Shown: positions 7,602 to 17,473 of the stretch, one piece after another
Layout of the letters: every line of letters starts with the position of its first letter
Numbering within the stretch: position 1 is the stretch's first letter
DNA from: Streptomyces sp. ATexAB-D23
Lineage (GTDB): Bacteria > Actinomycetota > Actinomycetes > Streptomycetales > Streptomycetaceae
Assembly: GCF_000373645.1 (NCBI RefSeq)
Contig: NZ_KB892002.1
Location: 1-64,000, forward strand
Direction of reading: 5' to 3'
Length of the DNA stretch: 64,000 nt
Notes under the pieces: model-generated
Told to the model about the DNA's origin: nothing
Databases searched by the model: none
Seen by the model: the letters and a program-made list of their open reading frames with translations, nothing else
Translations under genes and position numbers: made by a program

Positions 7602-9875
7602 TCAGCCCTTGCCGTCGAGGTCGATGGTGACGGTCCGCTCGGCCTCGGTCTTGCCGAGCAGCGCGCCCTTCATGGCGGTGGCCACGTCGTCCGCGCCGAG
7701 CTGGTGCTTCTTGCCGTCGCTCTTGGTGATCATGACGCCGTCGAAGACGCCCCCGCAGAGCCGTTCGATGGCCTTCTTGTCGTAGAAGTCGACGAGCTTG
7801 CCGTCGACCGCCTTCATCGACAGGATCTGCGGCAGCGACTTGGCCGGGCCGAACGGGATCTGCCTCCCGCCCGCCTTGATGACGACCAGGCCGGACATCG
7901 CGGGCTCGGCGAACTCCTTCATCGCCCGGTCCAGTTCGGCCTGGGTGATGGTGGGCTGCTTGGTGACGACGGGCAGCTCGACGGTGTTCGTGCGGCCGGT
8001 CTCGACCTGGGCGCGGTAGGCGTCCCGGACGGAGACGACCGACTTGTTCACGTCGAGCGCCTGGCCGGCCTTGCCGGGTACGGCGACGGCCTTGCCGGGC
8101 TCGAACTTGATCGTCCCGTCCTGCGCGGTGCCCGAGACACCGGCCAGGTCCTGGAGCGCGACGGCGAGCTTCTCCTGGTCCACCGGGAACACCGGCTCCA
8201 CGGTCCGCTCGCCGCCGAAGAGCGAACCGATGACGGAGACCGGGTTGTAGTCGGCGCCCGCGGCGGAGCGCACCGTCGCCTGGCTGTCCAGGGCGAGCCC
8301 GGCCTTGTCCGGCGCGAGCTGCGTCTCCTTGCCGTCGACGCTCAGCCGGAGCGGGGCCGCGGCGCGCTTGGCGAGCGCGGCGTCCAGCTTCTCGACGCCC
8401 TGCTCCTTCGTGCCGCCGCCGATGTCGACACCGAGCACGGTGGTGCCCTTGGGCACGTCCGAGTGGTTCATCAGCAGCCCGGCGCCGTACGCGACACCCA
8501 GCAGACAGACGGCCGCCACGGCGAGCAGCACCAGCTTGGAGCGGCCCTTCTTGGCGGGGGCCTCCTGCTTCGGGGCGGTCCGGGCCGCCGGGGCCTCCTG
8601 CTTCGGGGCGAAGCCGTCCTGTCCGGCGGGTCCGGTGCCCATCGGGTCGGCCGGGGCCCCGGCACCGTCGCCGCCCGGGAACGGCGAGGGGTTGTGCCGG
8701 TCGCCGGGCACGACGGGGATGCCGCTGTTCAGCGTGTCGCCCGAGACGTTGCCGCCGGGGGGCTGCGCGAACTGCGGGGTCAGCACCGCCGTGTCGTCGG
8801 ACATCCGCGGCGGCACGGTTCCGGGGCCGCCAGGGCCACCGGGACCCTGCGCGCCGGGGCCGCCAGGACCACCGGAGCCGCCAGGACCACCGGGGCCGCC
8901 GGGACCCTGCGCGCCGGGGCCCGGCGGGAACGGCCCGGGGCCGTCGAGGTTCGGGGTGAGCGCCGAACTGCCGGCGGCCGGGCCCGTGGTGGGACCGGAC
9001 GGGCCGGGGGTGCGGACCCCGAGGTTCGGCGTGGGGCGCGGGCCGTCGCCGGGCGCACCCGGGCCGGCCTGGACATCGCGCTGCGGGCCGTCCGAGAAGT
9101 ACGGCAGGTCGGTGCGCGGGCCCGAGGGCGGGGTCACCCGGCCCGGCAGCCGGCCGCCCGGCCGAGCACCGGGGCCACCAGGACCGGTGGGGGCACCGGG
9201 GCCGCCCTGGCCCGTCGGGGCACCGGAACCACCGGACGGGCCGGGACCACCGGAAGCGCCGGGGCCACCGGGCATGCCGGGACCACCGGCACCGGGGCCG
9301 CCGGAAGCGCCCGGTCCGCCGGGAGCGTCCGGGCCGCCCGGGGTGCCGGGGCCGGTGGCGGGGAAACCCGCGCCGTCCGTGCCGCCGGACTGCCCGTCCG
9401 TGGACGGCTTGGCGCCCGCCGGCGCCTTGCGCGGGGCGAACCAGTCGCTGCCGCTCTTCTCCCTGGCCGGCTTCTCGGGCGCGGGTTCGGCCGCCGGGGC
9501 GGACTCCTCGCGGGCCTGGGGCGCCGATGGCTGGGGCGTCTGCCGGGCGCCGCCCTGTGCCGGGGCACCCGGGCGCGAGGTCTCGCCGGTCCGCTCGCCG
9601 CCGCCCTCGGCGTCGCTCATGGGCGTACGCATGACAACCGGCGGGATGGGCCGCGACCCGGGGATGTTGATCCGGATACGCGTCGTCAGGGTCGTCTCGG
9701 TCTTCGGCTCTTCGGACCGTCCGGGATCAGTGGATTCCGGGGTCTCCTCCGGGGCGTCCTGCGACGGGTGCGGCGACGGATACTGGCGGGATCCGTACGG
9801 CGGCGTACCCGAGGGGTACGCGGCTCCTCCGCGACCCTGGGGCCCGGAGGACGAACTGTCAGTTTCACGACTCAA
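7602..9875 (-). CDS. Gly/Pro-rich single-pass membrane protein with peptidoglycan-binding-4/VanW-like repeats
   Basis: The 757-residue protein starts at TTG 9875 with GGGAGAA upstream. The first about 420 residues are cytoplasmic, acidic and then very rich in Gly-Pro-x triplets. One membrane helix (KLVLLAVAAVCLLGVAYGAGLLM) follows KKGRS. The external part (about 300 residues) begins GTTVLGVDIGG and contains two or three repeats of the YoaR/VanW-associated PG_binding_4 type (TQLAPDKAGLALD, EPVFPVDQEKL, VAVPGKAGQALDV). It probably contacts the cell wall. The C-terminal VanW domain itself is not obvious. Streptomyces homologues are uncharacterised. Confidence 0.75.
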   Translation of the reverse strand: MSRETDSSSSGPQGRGGAAYPSGTPPYGSRQYPSPHPSQDAPEETPESTDPGRSEEPKTETTLTTRIRINIPGSRPIPPVVMRTPMSDAEGGGERTGETSRPGAPAQGGARQTPQPSAPQAREESAPAAEPAPEKPAREKSGSDWFAPRKAPAGAKPSTDGQSGGTDGAGFPATGPGTPGGPDAPGGPGASGGPGAGGPGMPGGPGASGGPGPSGGSGAPTGQGGPGAPTGPGGPGARPGGRLPGRVTPPSGPRTDLPYFSDGPQRDVQAGPGAPGDGPRPTPNLGVRTPGPSGPTTGPAAGSSALTPNLDGPGPFPPGPGAQGPGGPGGPGGSGGPGGPGAQGPGGPGGPGTVPPRMSDDTAVLTPQFAQPPGGNVSGDTLNSGIPVVPGDRHNPSPFPGGDGAGAPADPMGTGPAGQDGFAPKQEAPAARTAPKQEAPAKKGRSKLVLLAVAAVCLLGVAYGAGLLMNHSDVPKGTTVLGVDIGGGTKEQGVEKLDAALAKRAAAPLRLSVDGKETQLAPDKAGLALDSQATVRSAAGADYNPVSVIGSLFGGERTVEPVFPVDQEKLAVALQDLAGVSGTAQDGTIKFEPGKAVAVPGKAGQALDVNKSVVSVRDAYRAQVETGRTNTVELPVVTKQPTITQAELDRAMKEFAEPAMSGLVVIKAGGRQIPFGPAKSLPQILSMKAVDGKLVDFYDKKAIERLCGGVFDGVMITKSDGKKHQLGADDVATAMKGALLGKTEAERTVTIDLDGKG

Positions 9876-10069
9876 AGCAGGTTCTCCCGATTGGCTCCGC
9901 CGCCCGTACTTCCCCCGTGCCGCAGCTCGGGCGCGCGAACCACCTTACTGGCCGCCGCCGACAGACACCCCGCGACCGGGGGAAACGACGGCGCACCCCC
10001 CGGACGGACAGGAGGCATTACGGGATCGGACGTGGCACATTACTTGGCAGGTCGGCCGCAGTCGGCCCG

Positions 10070-10489
10070 CTACCGGGGTGTGCGCGGCAAGGTGGCACAG
10101 ATCACAGCGATGGCCATTCCGCCCAGCATGAAGAGGGCGAGGCCCAGCGCGTCACCGAAGACGTAGTCCCCTTCGGGCCGTCCACCGAGCAGAAAAATGA
10201 CCGAAATCAGCCAGCCCGCGGCCGGCACCATGGCGCCCGCCTGGGTGCCGGTCAGGGTGCGCCCACCGAAGAAGAGACCGGCCGCCGCCGCCAGGGCGAG
10301 GACCAGTCCGCCGGGGAACCAGGCGGGTTGGACCAGCGCCCCGGCGATGCCGACGAGGATGCCGACGACCAGGAGACCGAACAGGGCGGCGATCCTGCCG
10401 AGGTTGAGAGGAGCGGCCATACCGGTGGCCGGAATGTCCCGCTTCGGCGCTTCCGTCCGACCGGCTCGCGCCCTGCTGCTGCCGCTCAT
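10070..10489 (-). CDS. DUF6113-type four-helix membrane protein
   Basis: This 139-residue protein has a basic N-terminus ([17 protein letters not shown]) and four hydrophobic helices. Its ATG overlaps the mshB stop (ATGA), so it is co-translated with mshB, a pairing that is common in Streptomyces. The function is unknown. Confidence 0.8.
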   Translation of the reverse strand: MSGSSRARAGRTEAPKRDIPATGMAAPLNLGRIAALFGLLVVGILVGIAGALVQPAWFPGGLVLALAAAAGLFFGGRTLTGTQAGAMVPAAGWLISVIFLLGGRPEGDYVFGDALGLALFMLGGMAIAVICATLPRTPR

Positions 10490-11391
10490 CGTCCGGCTCC
10501 CGTCACACCCGCGAAGAGATCGTGTTCGAGTTCGGCCGTCAGAGCGCCCGCCGGGCCCGGTTCACCCGTGACCAACTCGTAGTACTCGACGGTGAAGAGG
10601 GGCTGGCCCAGGTCGTTCGAGAGAGCGAAGTAGGGCTCCTGGACGGCGATCTGGGTGGCGTGCGCCCGCATCGCGGCGGCCTTCGCCCCCTCGTACCCGG
10701 CGCCGTCGACGAGGGTGGTGACGAAGGCGTCGTCCACCACACCCGGCACGTCCTCGATCGCGGCGATCCCCCCGAACGCGTCGGGGGCGTCCGCCCGCAG
10801 AGCCGCGAACGCCTTCTCGGCGACCGAGCGGGGCACCCGGTTCCAGTAGACCTTGGCGACGGTGTGCGGGGCGGAGCCGGGGCGGTAGGCGGTGTCGGCA
10901 GCCAGTTCCGCGGCGCGGGTGGCGACCCGGTGGGCCTGGATGTGGTCGGGGTGGCCGTAGCCCCCGTCCGGGTCGTACGTCACCAGGACCTGGGGGCGCA
11001 CCTCGCGGATCACGTCCACGAGGTGTCCGGCGGCCTCGTCCAGGTCGGCCGCCCAGAAGGCGCCGGGGCGGTGGTTCTGCTCGGTGCCCATCATCCCGGA
11101 GTCCCGGTAGCGGCCGGGACCGCCGAGGAAGCGGTGGTCGGTGACGCCCAGCGCCCTCATCGCCGCCGCGAGTTCGCCGCGGCGGTGGGGGCCGAGGGTG
11201 TCGTCCCGGTCCGCCGCGAGATGGGCGAGCGCGGGCGGGATGACCTCGCCCTCCTCGCCGAGTGTGCAGGTCACCAGCGTGACCAGGGCGCCTTCGGCCG
11301 CGTACCTGGCCATGGTGGCGCCGTTGTTGATCGACTCGTCGTCCGGGTGCGCGTGCACCAGGAGCAGCCGCCGGGCGGGAAGGTCCGTCAT
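10486..11391 (-). CDS. mshB: N-acetyl-1-D-myo-inositol-2-amino-2-deoxy-alpha-D-glucopyranoside deacetylase (mycothiol biosynthesis)
   Basis: The 301-residue protein is a LmbE/PIG-L-like zinc deacetylase. The metal-binding motif HAHPDDE (H15 and D18) and the second motif [17 protein letters not shown], with the third zinc His, are both present, as is [11 protein letters not shown] typical of MshB. It removes the acetyl group from GlcNAc-Ins in mycothiol synthesis. I start at ATG 11391; a GTG 9 bp upstream is in frame but has no spacing for a ribosome site. It is coupled to the downstream DUF6113 gene. Confidence 0.95.
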   Translation of the reverse strand: MTDLPARRLLLVHAHPDDESINNGATMARYAAEGALVTLVTCTLGEEGEVIPPALAHLAADRDDTLGPHRRGELAAAMRALGVTDHRFLGGPGRYRDSGMMGTEQNHRPGAFWAADLDEAAGHLVDVIREVRPQVLVTYDPDGGYGHPDHIQAHRVATRAAELAADTAYRPGSAPHTVAKVYWNRVPRSVAEKAFAALRADAPDAFGGIAAIEDVPGVVDDAFVTTLVDGAGYEGAKAAAMRAHATQIAVQEPYFALSNDLGQPLFTVEYYELVTGEPGPAGALTAELEHDLFAGVTGAGR

Positions 11392-11454
11392 GGGGACCAC
11401 CCTACGAGCCGGCGGCTCCGCCGGCCGAAGGCGGCCGGGGGCGGGGCGGTGGCG

Positions 11455-11649
11455 TCAGAACTTGATGCCCCCGATCATGCCGGCCACATTCGTGGTCAGC
11501 TCGGAGATGGTGGGCGCGATGGACGAACTGGCGAGATAGAAACCGAGCAGCGCGCAGACGACCGCATGTCCCCCCTTCAGTCCGGATTTCCGGATCAGCA
11601 GGAAGACGATGATCGCCAGCAGCACCACCGCCGAAATCGAGAGCGCCAC
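11455..11649 (-). CDS. Small conserved two-helix membrane protein
   Basis: The 64-residue protein starts at GTG 11649, with a strong GGAGGTGA site 7 bp upstream. Two hydrophobic helices (ALSISAVVLLAIIVFLLI and GGHAVVCALLGFYLA) are separated by RKSGLK, and a short tail ends GGIKF. The pattern looks like a conserved Streptomyces hypothetical. It has no known function and is not obviously co-transcribed with mshB. Confidence 0.75.
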   Translation of the reverse strand: MALSISAVVLLAIIVFLLIRKSGLKGGHAVVCALLGFYLASSSIAPTISELTTNVAGMIGGIKF

Positions 11650-11812
11650 GGCGGTTCACCTCCATCTGTACGGTCGGGACGGGCAGCACGCATGGAGCCA
11701 GCAGGTTCATACCCACCGAGCGCTACGGATCATAACTATCCGTGGCAACGCATTGATCGGGGCACAGCAGCACGAGGGGCGCACGGACGGGAGCGGCCGA
11801 TAGGTTCGGCGC

Positions 11813-13939
11813 ATGACTTCGCCAGAGATCAGCTTCCCGCTCCAGTTCGCCCGGACGATGAGATTCACCCTCGGGGCACCTCGCGCGTTCACGGTTTCAC
11901 CCGACGGTGGACGCGTGGTCTATCTCCGCTCGGGTTCCGGCACGGATCGCTCGAACCGGCTCTGGGTGCTGGACCTGACCGGGGGCGCGGCCCCGCGCGA
12001 GCGGCTGGTGGCCGATCCCGCGGCGCTGCTGGGCGGTTCGACGGAGCGCCTGTCGGCCCAGGAGCGCGCCCGCCGGGAGCGCAGCCGCGAGGGGTCGTCG
12101 GGGATCGTGGGCTACGCGGTGGACGGGGCCGCCGAGTTGGCCGCGTTCGCCCTCTCGGGGAAGGTGTACGTCGCCGATCTGGTCTCCGGTACGGCGCGCG
12201 CGCTGCCCGTGCCGGGTCCGGTGATCGACCCGCGCCCCTCCCCGGACGGGCGACACGTCGCGTATGTGTCCAAGGGGGCGCTGCGCGTCGTGAGTGCCTC
12301 CGGCGAGGAGGACAGGACGCTCGCGGAGCCGGATGACGCCCATGTCACGTACGGGCTGGCGGAATTCGTCGCGGCCGAGGAGATGGGGCGCTCACGGGGC
12401 TTCTGGTGGTCGCCGGAGTCGGACCGGCTGCTCGTCGCCCGGGTCGACGACAGCCCGGTGCGGCGGTGGTGGATCGCCGACCCCGCGCACCCCGACCGCC
12501 GGCCCGCCGAGGTCGCCTACCCGGCGGCCGGCACGCCCAACGCGGTGGTGGGGCTCCATGTGATGGGCCTGGACGGCAAGCGCACCGAAGTGGTCTGGGA
12601 CCGGGCCCGGTTCCCGTACCTGGCACGGGTGCACTGGTCGTCGCACGGGGCGCCGCTGCTGCTCGTGCAGGCCCGGGACCAGCAGAGCCAGCTGTGCCTC
12701 GCGGTGGACCCGGAGACCGGGGCGACCCGGACGGTGCACGCGGACGAGGACCCGGTGTGGCTGGAGCTGTTCCCCGGGGTGCCCGCGTGGGCGCCGGACG
12801 GGCGGCTGGTGCGGATCGCGGACGAGGGCGGGGCCCGGGTCCTGGCGGTGGGCGACCGGCCGCTGACCGGGGCGCAGCTGCACATCCAGTCGGTGCTGGA
12901 CATCGGGGAATCGGACGTTCTGGTGGCGGCGTCGGCGGGCGAGGCGGCGGCCGCGCCGGAGACCGGCGAGAGCCATGTGTACCGGGTCAACGAGCTGGGT
13001 GTCGAGCGGGTCTCCGAGGGCGTGGGCGTGCACACGGCGGTCCGCTCCGGCCGGGTGACGGTGCTGGTCTCGGCGTCGCCGGAGCGGCCGGGGGCGGTGG
13101 CGCGGGTGCTGCGCGACGGCACGGAGATCGCGACGGTCGCGAGTCACGCGGAGCGCCCGGTCCTCGCCGCCCGGCCGGTTCTCACCGAAGGGGGCGCACG
13201 GCGGATTCCGTGCGCCGTGCTGCTCCCCACCGGGTACTCGGAATCGGATGGTCCGCTTCCGGTTCTGATGGACCCGTACGGCGGGCCGCACGGCCGGCGG
13301 GTCCTCGCCGCCCACAATCCGCACCTGACCTCGCAGTGGTTCGCCGACCAGGGCTTCGCCGTGGTCGTCGCGGACGGCCGGGGCACCCCGGGCCGCTCAC
13401 CGGCCTGGGAGAAGGCGGTCAAGGACAACCTGGCACTCACCCTGGACGACCAGGTGGAGGCCCTCCAGGGGCTCGCCGGGCGCTTCCCGCTGGACCTGGG
13501 CCGGGTGGGCATCCGGGGCTGGTCCTACGGCGGCTTCCTGGCCGGCATGGCGGTGCTGCGGCGCCCCGACGTCTTCCACGCGGCGGTCGTCGGCGCCCCG
13601 GTGACGGACCTGCGGCTCTACGACACGCACTACACCGAGCGCTACCTCGGCGACCCGGCGAAGCAGCCGGAGGTGTACACGGACAACTCGCTGCTCGGCG
13701 ACGAGGGGCTGTCGCACGCCGCCGAGCAGGTCCGGCCGATGATGATCGTCCACGGCCTGGCGGACGACAACGTGGTCGTCGCCCACACCCTGCGGCTGTC
13801 CTCGGCACTGCTCGCCGCCGGCCGGCCGCACGAGGTGCTGCCGCTGAGCGGGGTGACGCACATGACCCCGCAGGAGAAGGTCGCCGAGAACCTGCTGCTG
13901 CTCCAGGTGGACTTCCTGAAGCGGTCGTTGGGGCTCTGA
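11813..13939 (+). CDS. S9 family prolyl oligopeptidase / dipeptidyl peptidase IV-like serine peptidase
   Basis: This 708-residue enzyme has an N-terminal beta-propeller region (about 1-430) and a C-terminal alpha/beta-hydrolase domain. The catalytic Ser571 lies in GWSYGGF, with Asp near residue 650 (LADDNVV) and His near 682 (SGVTHM). The propeller contains the Glu pair typical of DPP IV (EFVAAEEMGR), which supports N-terminal dipeptide removal. No signal peptide is seen, so it is probably cytoplasmic. It ends 4 bp from the stop of a convergent gene. Confidence 0.93.
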   Translation: MTSPEISFPLQFARTMRFTLGAPRAFTVSPDGGRVVYLRSGSGTDRSNRLWVLDLTGGAAPRERLVADPAALLGGSTERLSAQERARRERSREGSSGIVGYAVDGAAELAAFALSGKVYVADLVSGTARALPVPGPVIDPRPSPDGRHVAYVSKGALRVVSASGEEDRTLAEPDDAHVTYGLAEFVAAEEMGRSRGFWWSPESDRLLVARVDDSPVRRWWIADPAHPDRRPAEVAYPAAGTPNAVVGLHVMGLDGKRTEVVWDRARFPYLARVHWSSHGAPLLLVQARDQQSQLCLAVDPETGATRTVHADEDPVWLELFPGVPAWAPDGRLVRIADEGGARVLAVGDRPLTGAQLHIQSVLDIGESDVLVAASAGEAAAAPETGESHVYRVNELGVERVSEGVGVHTAVRSGRVTVLVSASPERPGAVARVLRDGTEIATVASHAERPVLAARPVLTEGGARRIPCAVLLPTGYSESDGPLPVLMDPYGGPHGRRVLAAHNPHLTSQWFADQGFAVVVADGRGTPGRSPAWEKAVKDNLALTLDDQVEALQGLAGRFPLDLGRVGIRGWSYGGFLAGMAVLRRPDVFHAAVVGAPVTDLRLYDTHYTERYLGDPAKQPEVYTDNSLLGDEGLSHAAEQVRPMMIVHGLADDNVVVAHTLRLSSALLAAGRPHEVLPLSGVTHMTPQEKVAENLLLLQVDFLKRSLGL

Positions 13940-13943
13940 GCCG

Positions 13944-15029
13944 CTACCAGCCGGGCGGCGGCTGCGAGGGCGGCGGGGGCGGGCCGAAGCCGCCGCCGCC
14001 CTGCGGGTAGCCGTAGCCGGGGGCCGGCCCCTGCCCGGGGTACGGGGGCTCCGCCGGTCCGGGCCGGGGCTCCGGCCCCCACCCCGTCCCGCCGTACCAG
14101 GGGTCCTCGCCCGGCCCCTGCCCGCCCGGCACGTCGGCCAGGCCCCGCGGGGCGAGGGTGATCAGCACGACCACGGCGGCGAACGCCTGGAAGATCCAGC
14201 TGGCCAGCGTGAGCTGCGTCTCGACCGGCAGCGAGCCGAAGTCGTCGAGCATGTCGTAGTGCGCGATCCGGACCACGCCCATCACCCCGCCGGGCAGCAG
14301 CAGCGCACCGGCCACCAGACCGAACGGACGGGCGTGCCGGGCCCGTGCCACGGCGCTGATCCCCGCGTACACGCACAGCAGGGCCAGCACGGCGTCGGCC
14401 CAGCCCGGCGGCGGTCCGGTCAGCTGGTGCCCCATCAGGTCACTGCCGACGTACCAGTCGGGGAAGATGTCCGGAGTCCGCACGACCTGGCGGACCTCCC
14501 AGGCGATCTGCACCGCCCCGGCCGCGCACAGCACCAGGAACGCCACCACCGCCGCACCCGGCCCCGGCCTGGCCGGCGGCTGCTCGTACGAGCCGGCCGG
14601 GGGCCTGCGCCCCGCCCCGGCCGTGATGATCATCGCGGCGCCCGCCGCGAGGGCCACGAACGCGGAGATCAGCGCCCGAGAGCGCAGATCGTCGGAGTAC
14701 GAGATCTCCATCCGGCCGTTGTCGATGGTCCAGAGCCCGGGAAGCCGGACGCCGATCGTGACCACCCCGGCGACGACGAGGGCGGGGGCGGCGACCGCGG
14801 TGCGCAGCGCCGCCACGGCGACGGCCACGTACAGCACGAACAGGACGACGTCCATGGCCGAGGTCGCGGGCACGGCGTGCGGGCGGGCATCGTAGAACCC
14901 CATCCAGTAGCGCCACAGCTGGCCGAATTCCGCCGCCCTGGCGTCCCGTACCAGCCAGCTCGCGACGATCACCGCGAGCACGCCGGAGAGGACGGCACCG
15001 GTGACTCTTGCTCCGCGGGTAAGTATCAC
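13944..15029 (-). CDS. Multi-pass membrane protein with Pro/Gly/Tyr-rich C-terminus
   Basis: I place the start at GTG 15029 (VILTRGARVTGAVLSG), giving 361 residues; the frame extends upstream without plausible coding sequence. About seven to eight hydrophobic segments are followed by a cytoplasmic tail rich in Pro, Gly and Tyr (PPYPGQGPAPGYGYPQGGG). The function is not recognised. It is convergent with the S9 peptidase and follows the first opp operon in the same orientation, separated by a hairpin. Confidence 0.75.
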   Translation of the reverse strand: MILTRGARVTGAVLSGVLAVIVASWLVRDARAAEFGQLWRYWMGFYDARPHAVPATSAMDVVLFVLYVAVAVAALRTAVAAPALVVAGVVTIGVRLPGLWTIDNGRMEISYSDDLRSRALISAFVALAAGAAMIITAGAGRRPPAGSYEQPPARPGPGAAVVAFLVLCAAGAVQIAWEVRQVVRTPDIFPDWYVGSDLMGHQLTGPPPGWADAVLALLCVYAGISAVARARHARPFGLVAGALLLPGGVMGVVRIAHYDMLDDFGSLPVETQLTLASWIFQAFAAVVVLITLAPRGLADVPGGQGPGEDPWYGGTGWGPEPRPGPAEPPYPGQGPAPGYGYPQGGGGFGPPPPPSQPPPGW

Positions 15030-15074
15030 CCTCGCGATACTTCCGTGCGCCGGGTCCGCCGACAAGAGGGCCTG

Positions 15075-15106
15075 CCCCGGTGGCCGGTACGGCGACCGGC
15101 CGGGGG
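15075..15106 (-). terminator. Hairpin after the first oligopeptide ABC operon
   Basis: GGCCGGT (15082-15088) pairs with ACCGGCC (15095-15101), extended by CCCC/GGGG across a small bulge. It lies 100 bp past the last gene of the operon. Confidence 0.4.
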
Positions 15107-15206
15107 CGTGACACCCACCGGCCGGTCCACGGCACCCGCACGGCCGTACGACGTCCATGGTGCCGGGTCCGTATATCGGGCGAGTTGCCCGCGTGTTAAC
15201 GCCCGG

Positions 15207-16493
15207 TCAGCTCACCCGGCTGCTTCCGGAGGCCGGCGGCGGGCCTTCATCGGGCCCGCTGGGCGCCTCCGGGGCCGGAGCCCCGGAGACCGGAGCGCCG
15301 GGCGCTGCCGGGGCGTCCCGGCCCCGCCCGTCGTCGCCCCGCACGGTCTCCTGCACCGGCTCCAGCGTGCCCTCCGGCGGCACCACCCGCTTCTCCTCCG
15401 CGAAGTGGCAGGCCGAGTCGTGCCGGGCCGGGCTGTCCGCGTCCCGGAAGGCGGCCGGGACGGCGAGCAGCGGTACCTCCAGTTCGCACCGCTCCTGCGC
15501 CTTCCAGCAGCGGGTGCGGAAACGGCAGCCGGACGGCGGGTTGGCCGGGGACGGCACGTCGCCGTGCAGGATGATCCGCTCCCGGTACTCGCGCGCCGCG
15601 GGGTCCGGCACCGGCACGGCGGAGAGCAGGGCCTGTGTGTAGGGGTGCGTGGGGTGGTCGTAGATCTCCGCGTCCGTGCCGATCTCGATGAAGCGGCCGA
15701 GGTACATGACGCCGACCCGGTCGGAGATGTGCCGCACGATGGACAGGTCGTGGGCGATGAAGACGTAGCTCAGGTTGAACTCCGCCTGGAGCCGGTCCAG
15801 CAGGTTGACGACCTGGGCCTGGACGGAGACGTCGAGGGCGGAGACCGGTTCGTCGGCCACGATGATCTCCGGGTTGAGCGCGAGGCCGCGGGCGATGCCG
15901 ATGCGCTGGCGCTGACCGCCGGAGAACTGGTGCGGGTAGCGGTTGATGTACTCCGGGTTCAGGCCCACCACGTCCAGCAGGTCCTGCACCTTGCGCCGCC
16001 GGTCGCCCTTCGGGGCCACCTCGGGGTGGATCTCGTACGGCTCCCCGATGATGTCCCCGACGGTCATCCGCGGGTTGAGCGAGGTGTACGGGTCCTGGAA
16101 GACCATCTGGATGTTGCGGCGCACGGCCTTCAGCGCGCGGCCGGACAGCTTGGTGACGTCCTCGCCCTTGTACCGGATGGAGCCGGCCGTCGGCTGTTCC
16201 AGGTGCACCAGCAGCCGGGCGACCGTCGACTTGCCGCAGCCGGACTCCCCCACCACGCCGAGCGTCTCGCCGGCCCCGAGGTCGAAGGAGACCCCGTCGA
16301 CCGCCTTGACGGCACCGACCTGCTTCTTGATCACGATGCCCTGGGTCAGCGGGTAGTGCTTGACGAGGTCGCGCACCTCAAGGATCGGTTCGCGGCCCGC
16401 GTACGCGCTCTGCTGCCGCGATTTGGCCAGGAGGTCGCGCGCCGTCTCGCCCTCCTGGCGCGCGACCCTGCGCCCCGAGTGGTCAGCGTGCAT
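15207..16493 (-). CDS. Oligopeptide ABC transporter ATPase, OppF type (operon 1)
   Basis: The 428-residue protein has Walker [10 protein letters not shown], signature [16 protein letters not shown] and Walker [15 protein letters not shown], followed by the oligo_HPY region ([17 protein letters not shown]) typical of peptide importers. A Pro/Gly-rich tail of about 60 residues extends beyond the family's usual end. It overlaps the D-type ATPase gene by 11 bp and completes an A-B-C-D-F operon. The central ABC region is nearly identical to the paralogue at 21302-22447, including a 126-bp identical DNA stretch. Confidence 0.95.
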   Translation of the reverse strand: MHADHSGRRVARQEGETARDLLAKSRQQSAYAGREPILEVRDLVKHYPLTQGIVIKKQVGAVKAVDGVSFDLGAGETLGVVGESGCGKSTVARLLVHLEQPTAGSIRYKGEDVTKLSGRALKAVRRNIQMVFQDPYTSLNPRMTVGDIIGEPYEIHPEVAPKGDRRRKVQDLLDVVGLNPEYINRYPHQFSGGQRQRIGIARGLALNPEIIVADEPVSALDVSVQAQVVNLLDRLQAEFNLSYVFIAHDLSIVRHISDRVGVMYLGRFIEIGTDAEIYDHPTHPYTQALLSAVPVPDPAAREYRERIILHGDVPSPANPPSGCRFRTRCWKAQERCELEVPLLAVPAAFRDADSPARHDSACHFAEEKRVVPPEGTLEPVQETVRGDDGRGRDAPAAPGAPVSGAPAPEAPSGPDEGPPPASGSSRVS

Positions 16494-17460
16494 CGAGCGT
16501 CTCCTTCCAGAAGTGGCAGGCGCTCTGTCGGTGCTCGGCCACGTCGTACAGCGGCGGCACGTCGGTGCGGCAGACGTCCTGGGCCATCGGGCAGCGCGGG
16601 TTGAAGGCGCAGCCGGGCGGGATGTGCAGCAGGTTCGGGGGCAGGCCCTTGATCGCGTAGAGCTCCTGGCCCTTCTGGTCCAGGCGCGGGATCGAGGCCA
16701 GCAGACCCTTGGTGTACGGGTGCGCGGGTGCCTTGTAGATGTCGTGCACGGGCGAGGTCTCGACGATCCGGCCCGCGTACATCACGGCGATCTTGTCGGC
16801 GACGTCGGCGACGACCCCGAGGTCGTGGGTGATGAGGATCAGGCCCATGTTCAGTTCGCGCTGGAGCTCCGCGAGGAGGTCCATGACCTGGGCCTGGACG
16901 GTGACGTCGAGGGCGGTGGTGGGTTCGTCGGCGATGATCAGGGAGGGTTCCAGGGCCAGCGCCATGGCGATCATGATGCGCTGGCGCATGCCGCCGGAGA
17001 ACTGGTGCGGGTAGTTGCCCACCCGCTCCTTGGCGGCCGGGATGCGTACCCGGTCCATCAGCTCGACCGCCTTGGCCTTCGCCTCCTTGCGGGACATCCC
17101 GCGGTGCACGACGTACATCTCGCCGAGCTGCTCACCCACGGTCAGGACCGGGTTCAGGGAGGACAGCGCGTCCTGGAAGATCATGGCCATCTCCTGGCCG
17201 CGGATCTTCCGGCGCTCCTCCCTCTTCATCTTCAGCAGGTCGCGGTCCTTGAAGAGGATCTCGCCGCCGCTGATCTTCCCCGGGGGCATGTCGAGGATGC
17301 CCATGACCGCCTGCGCGGTGACCGACTTGCCGGAGCCCGATTCGCCGAGCACGGCGAGCGTCTCGCCCTCGGCCACCGAGTAGTTGACCCCGTTGACGGC
17401 CCTGACGATCCCGTCCCGGGTGTGGAACTCCACGTGCAGATCGCGCACTTCGAGCAACAT
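16483..17460 (-). CDS. Oligopeptide ABC transporter ATPase, OppD type (operon 1)
   Basis: The 325-residue ATPase starts [14 protein letters not shown] and has Walker A GESGSGKS, signature [16 protein letters not shown] and Walker [14 protein letters not shown]. The C-terminal oligo_HPY motif ([17 protein letters not shown]) marks the peptide/nickel transporter family. It pairs with the F-type ATPase to energise the two permeases. It lies 13 bp after the C permease gene. Confidence 0.95.
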   Translation of the reverse strand: MLLEVRDLHVEFHTRDGIVRAVNGVNYSVAEGETLAVLGESGSGKSVTAQAVMGILDMPPGKISGGEILFKDRDLLKMKREERRKIRGQEMAMIFQDALSSLNPVLTVGEQLGEMYVVHRGMSRKEAKAKAVELMDRVRIPAAKERVGNYPHQFSGGMRQRIMIAMALALEPSLIIADEPTTALDVTVQAQVMDLLAELQRELNMGLILITHDLGVVADVADKIAVMYAGRIVETSPVHDIYKAPAHPYTKGLLASIPRLDQKGQELYAIKGLPPNLLHIPPGCAFNPRCPMAQDVCRTDVPPLYDVAEHRQSACHFWKETLDAR

Positions 17461-17473
17461 GGCAGCGGACTCC

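Noticed and set aside
8820..9380. Gly-Pro triplet DNA as a true tandem repeat or secreted collagen
   Set aside because: Triplets are irregular and lie on the cytoplasmic side of the predicted helix, so it is described as low-complexity protein sequence.
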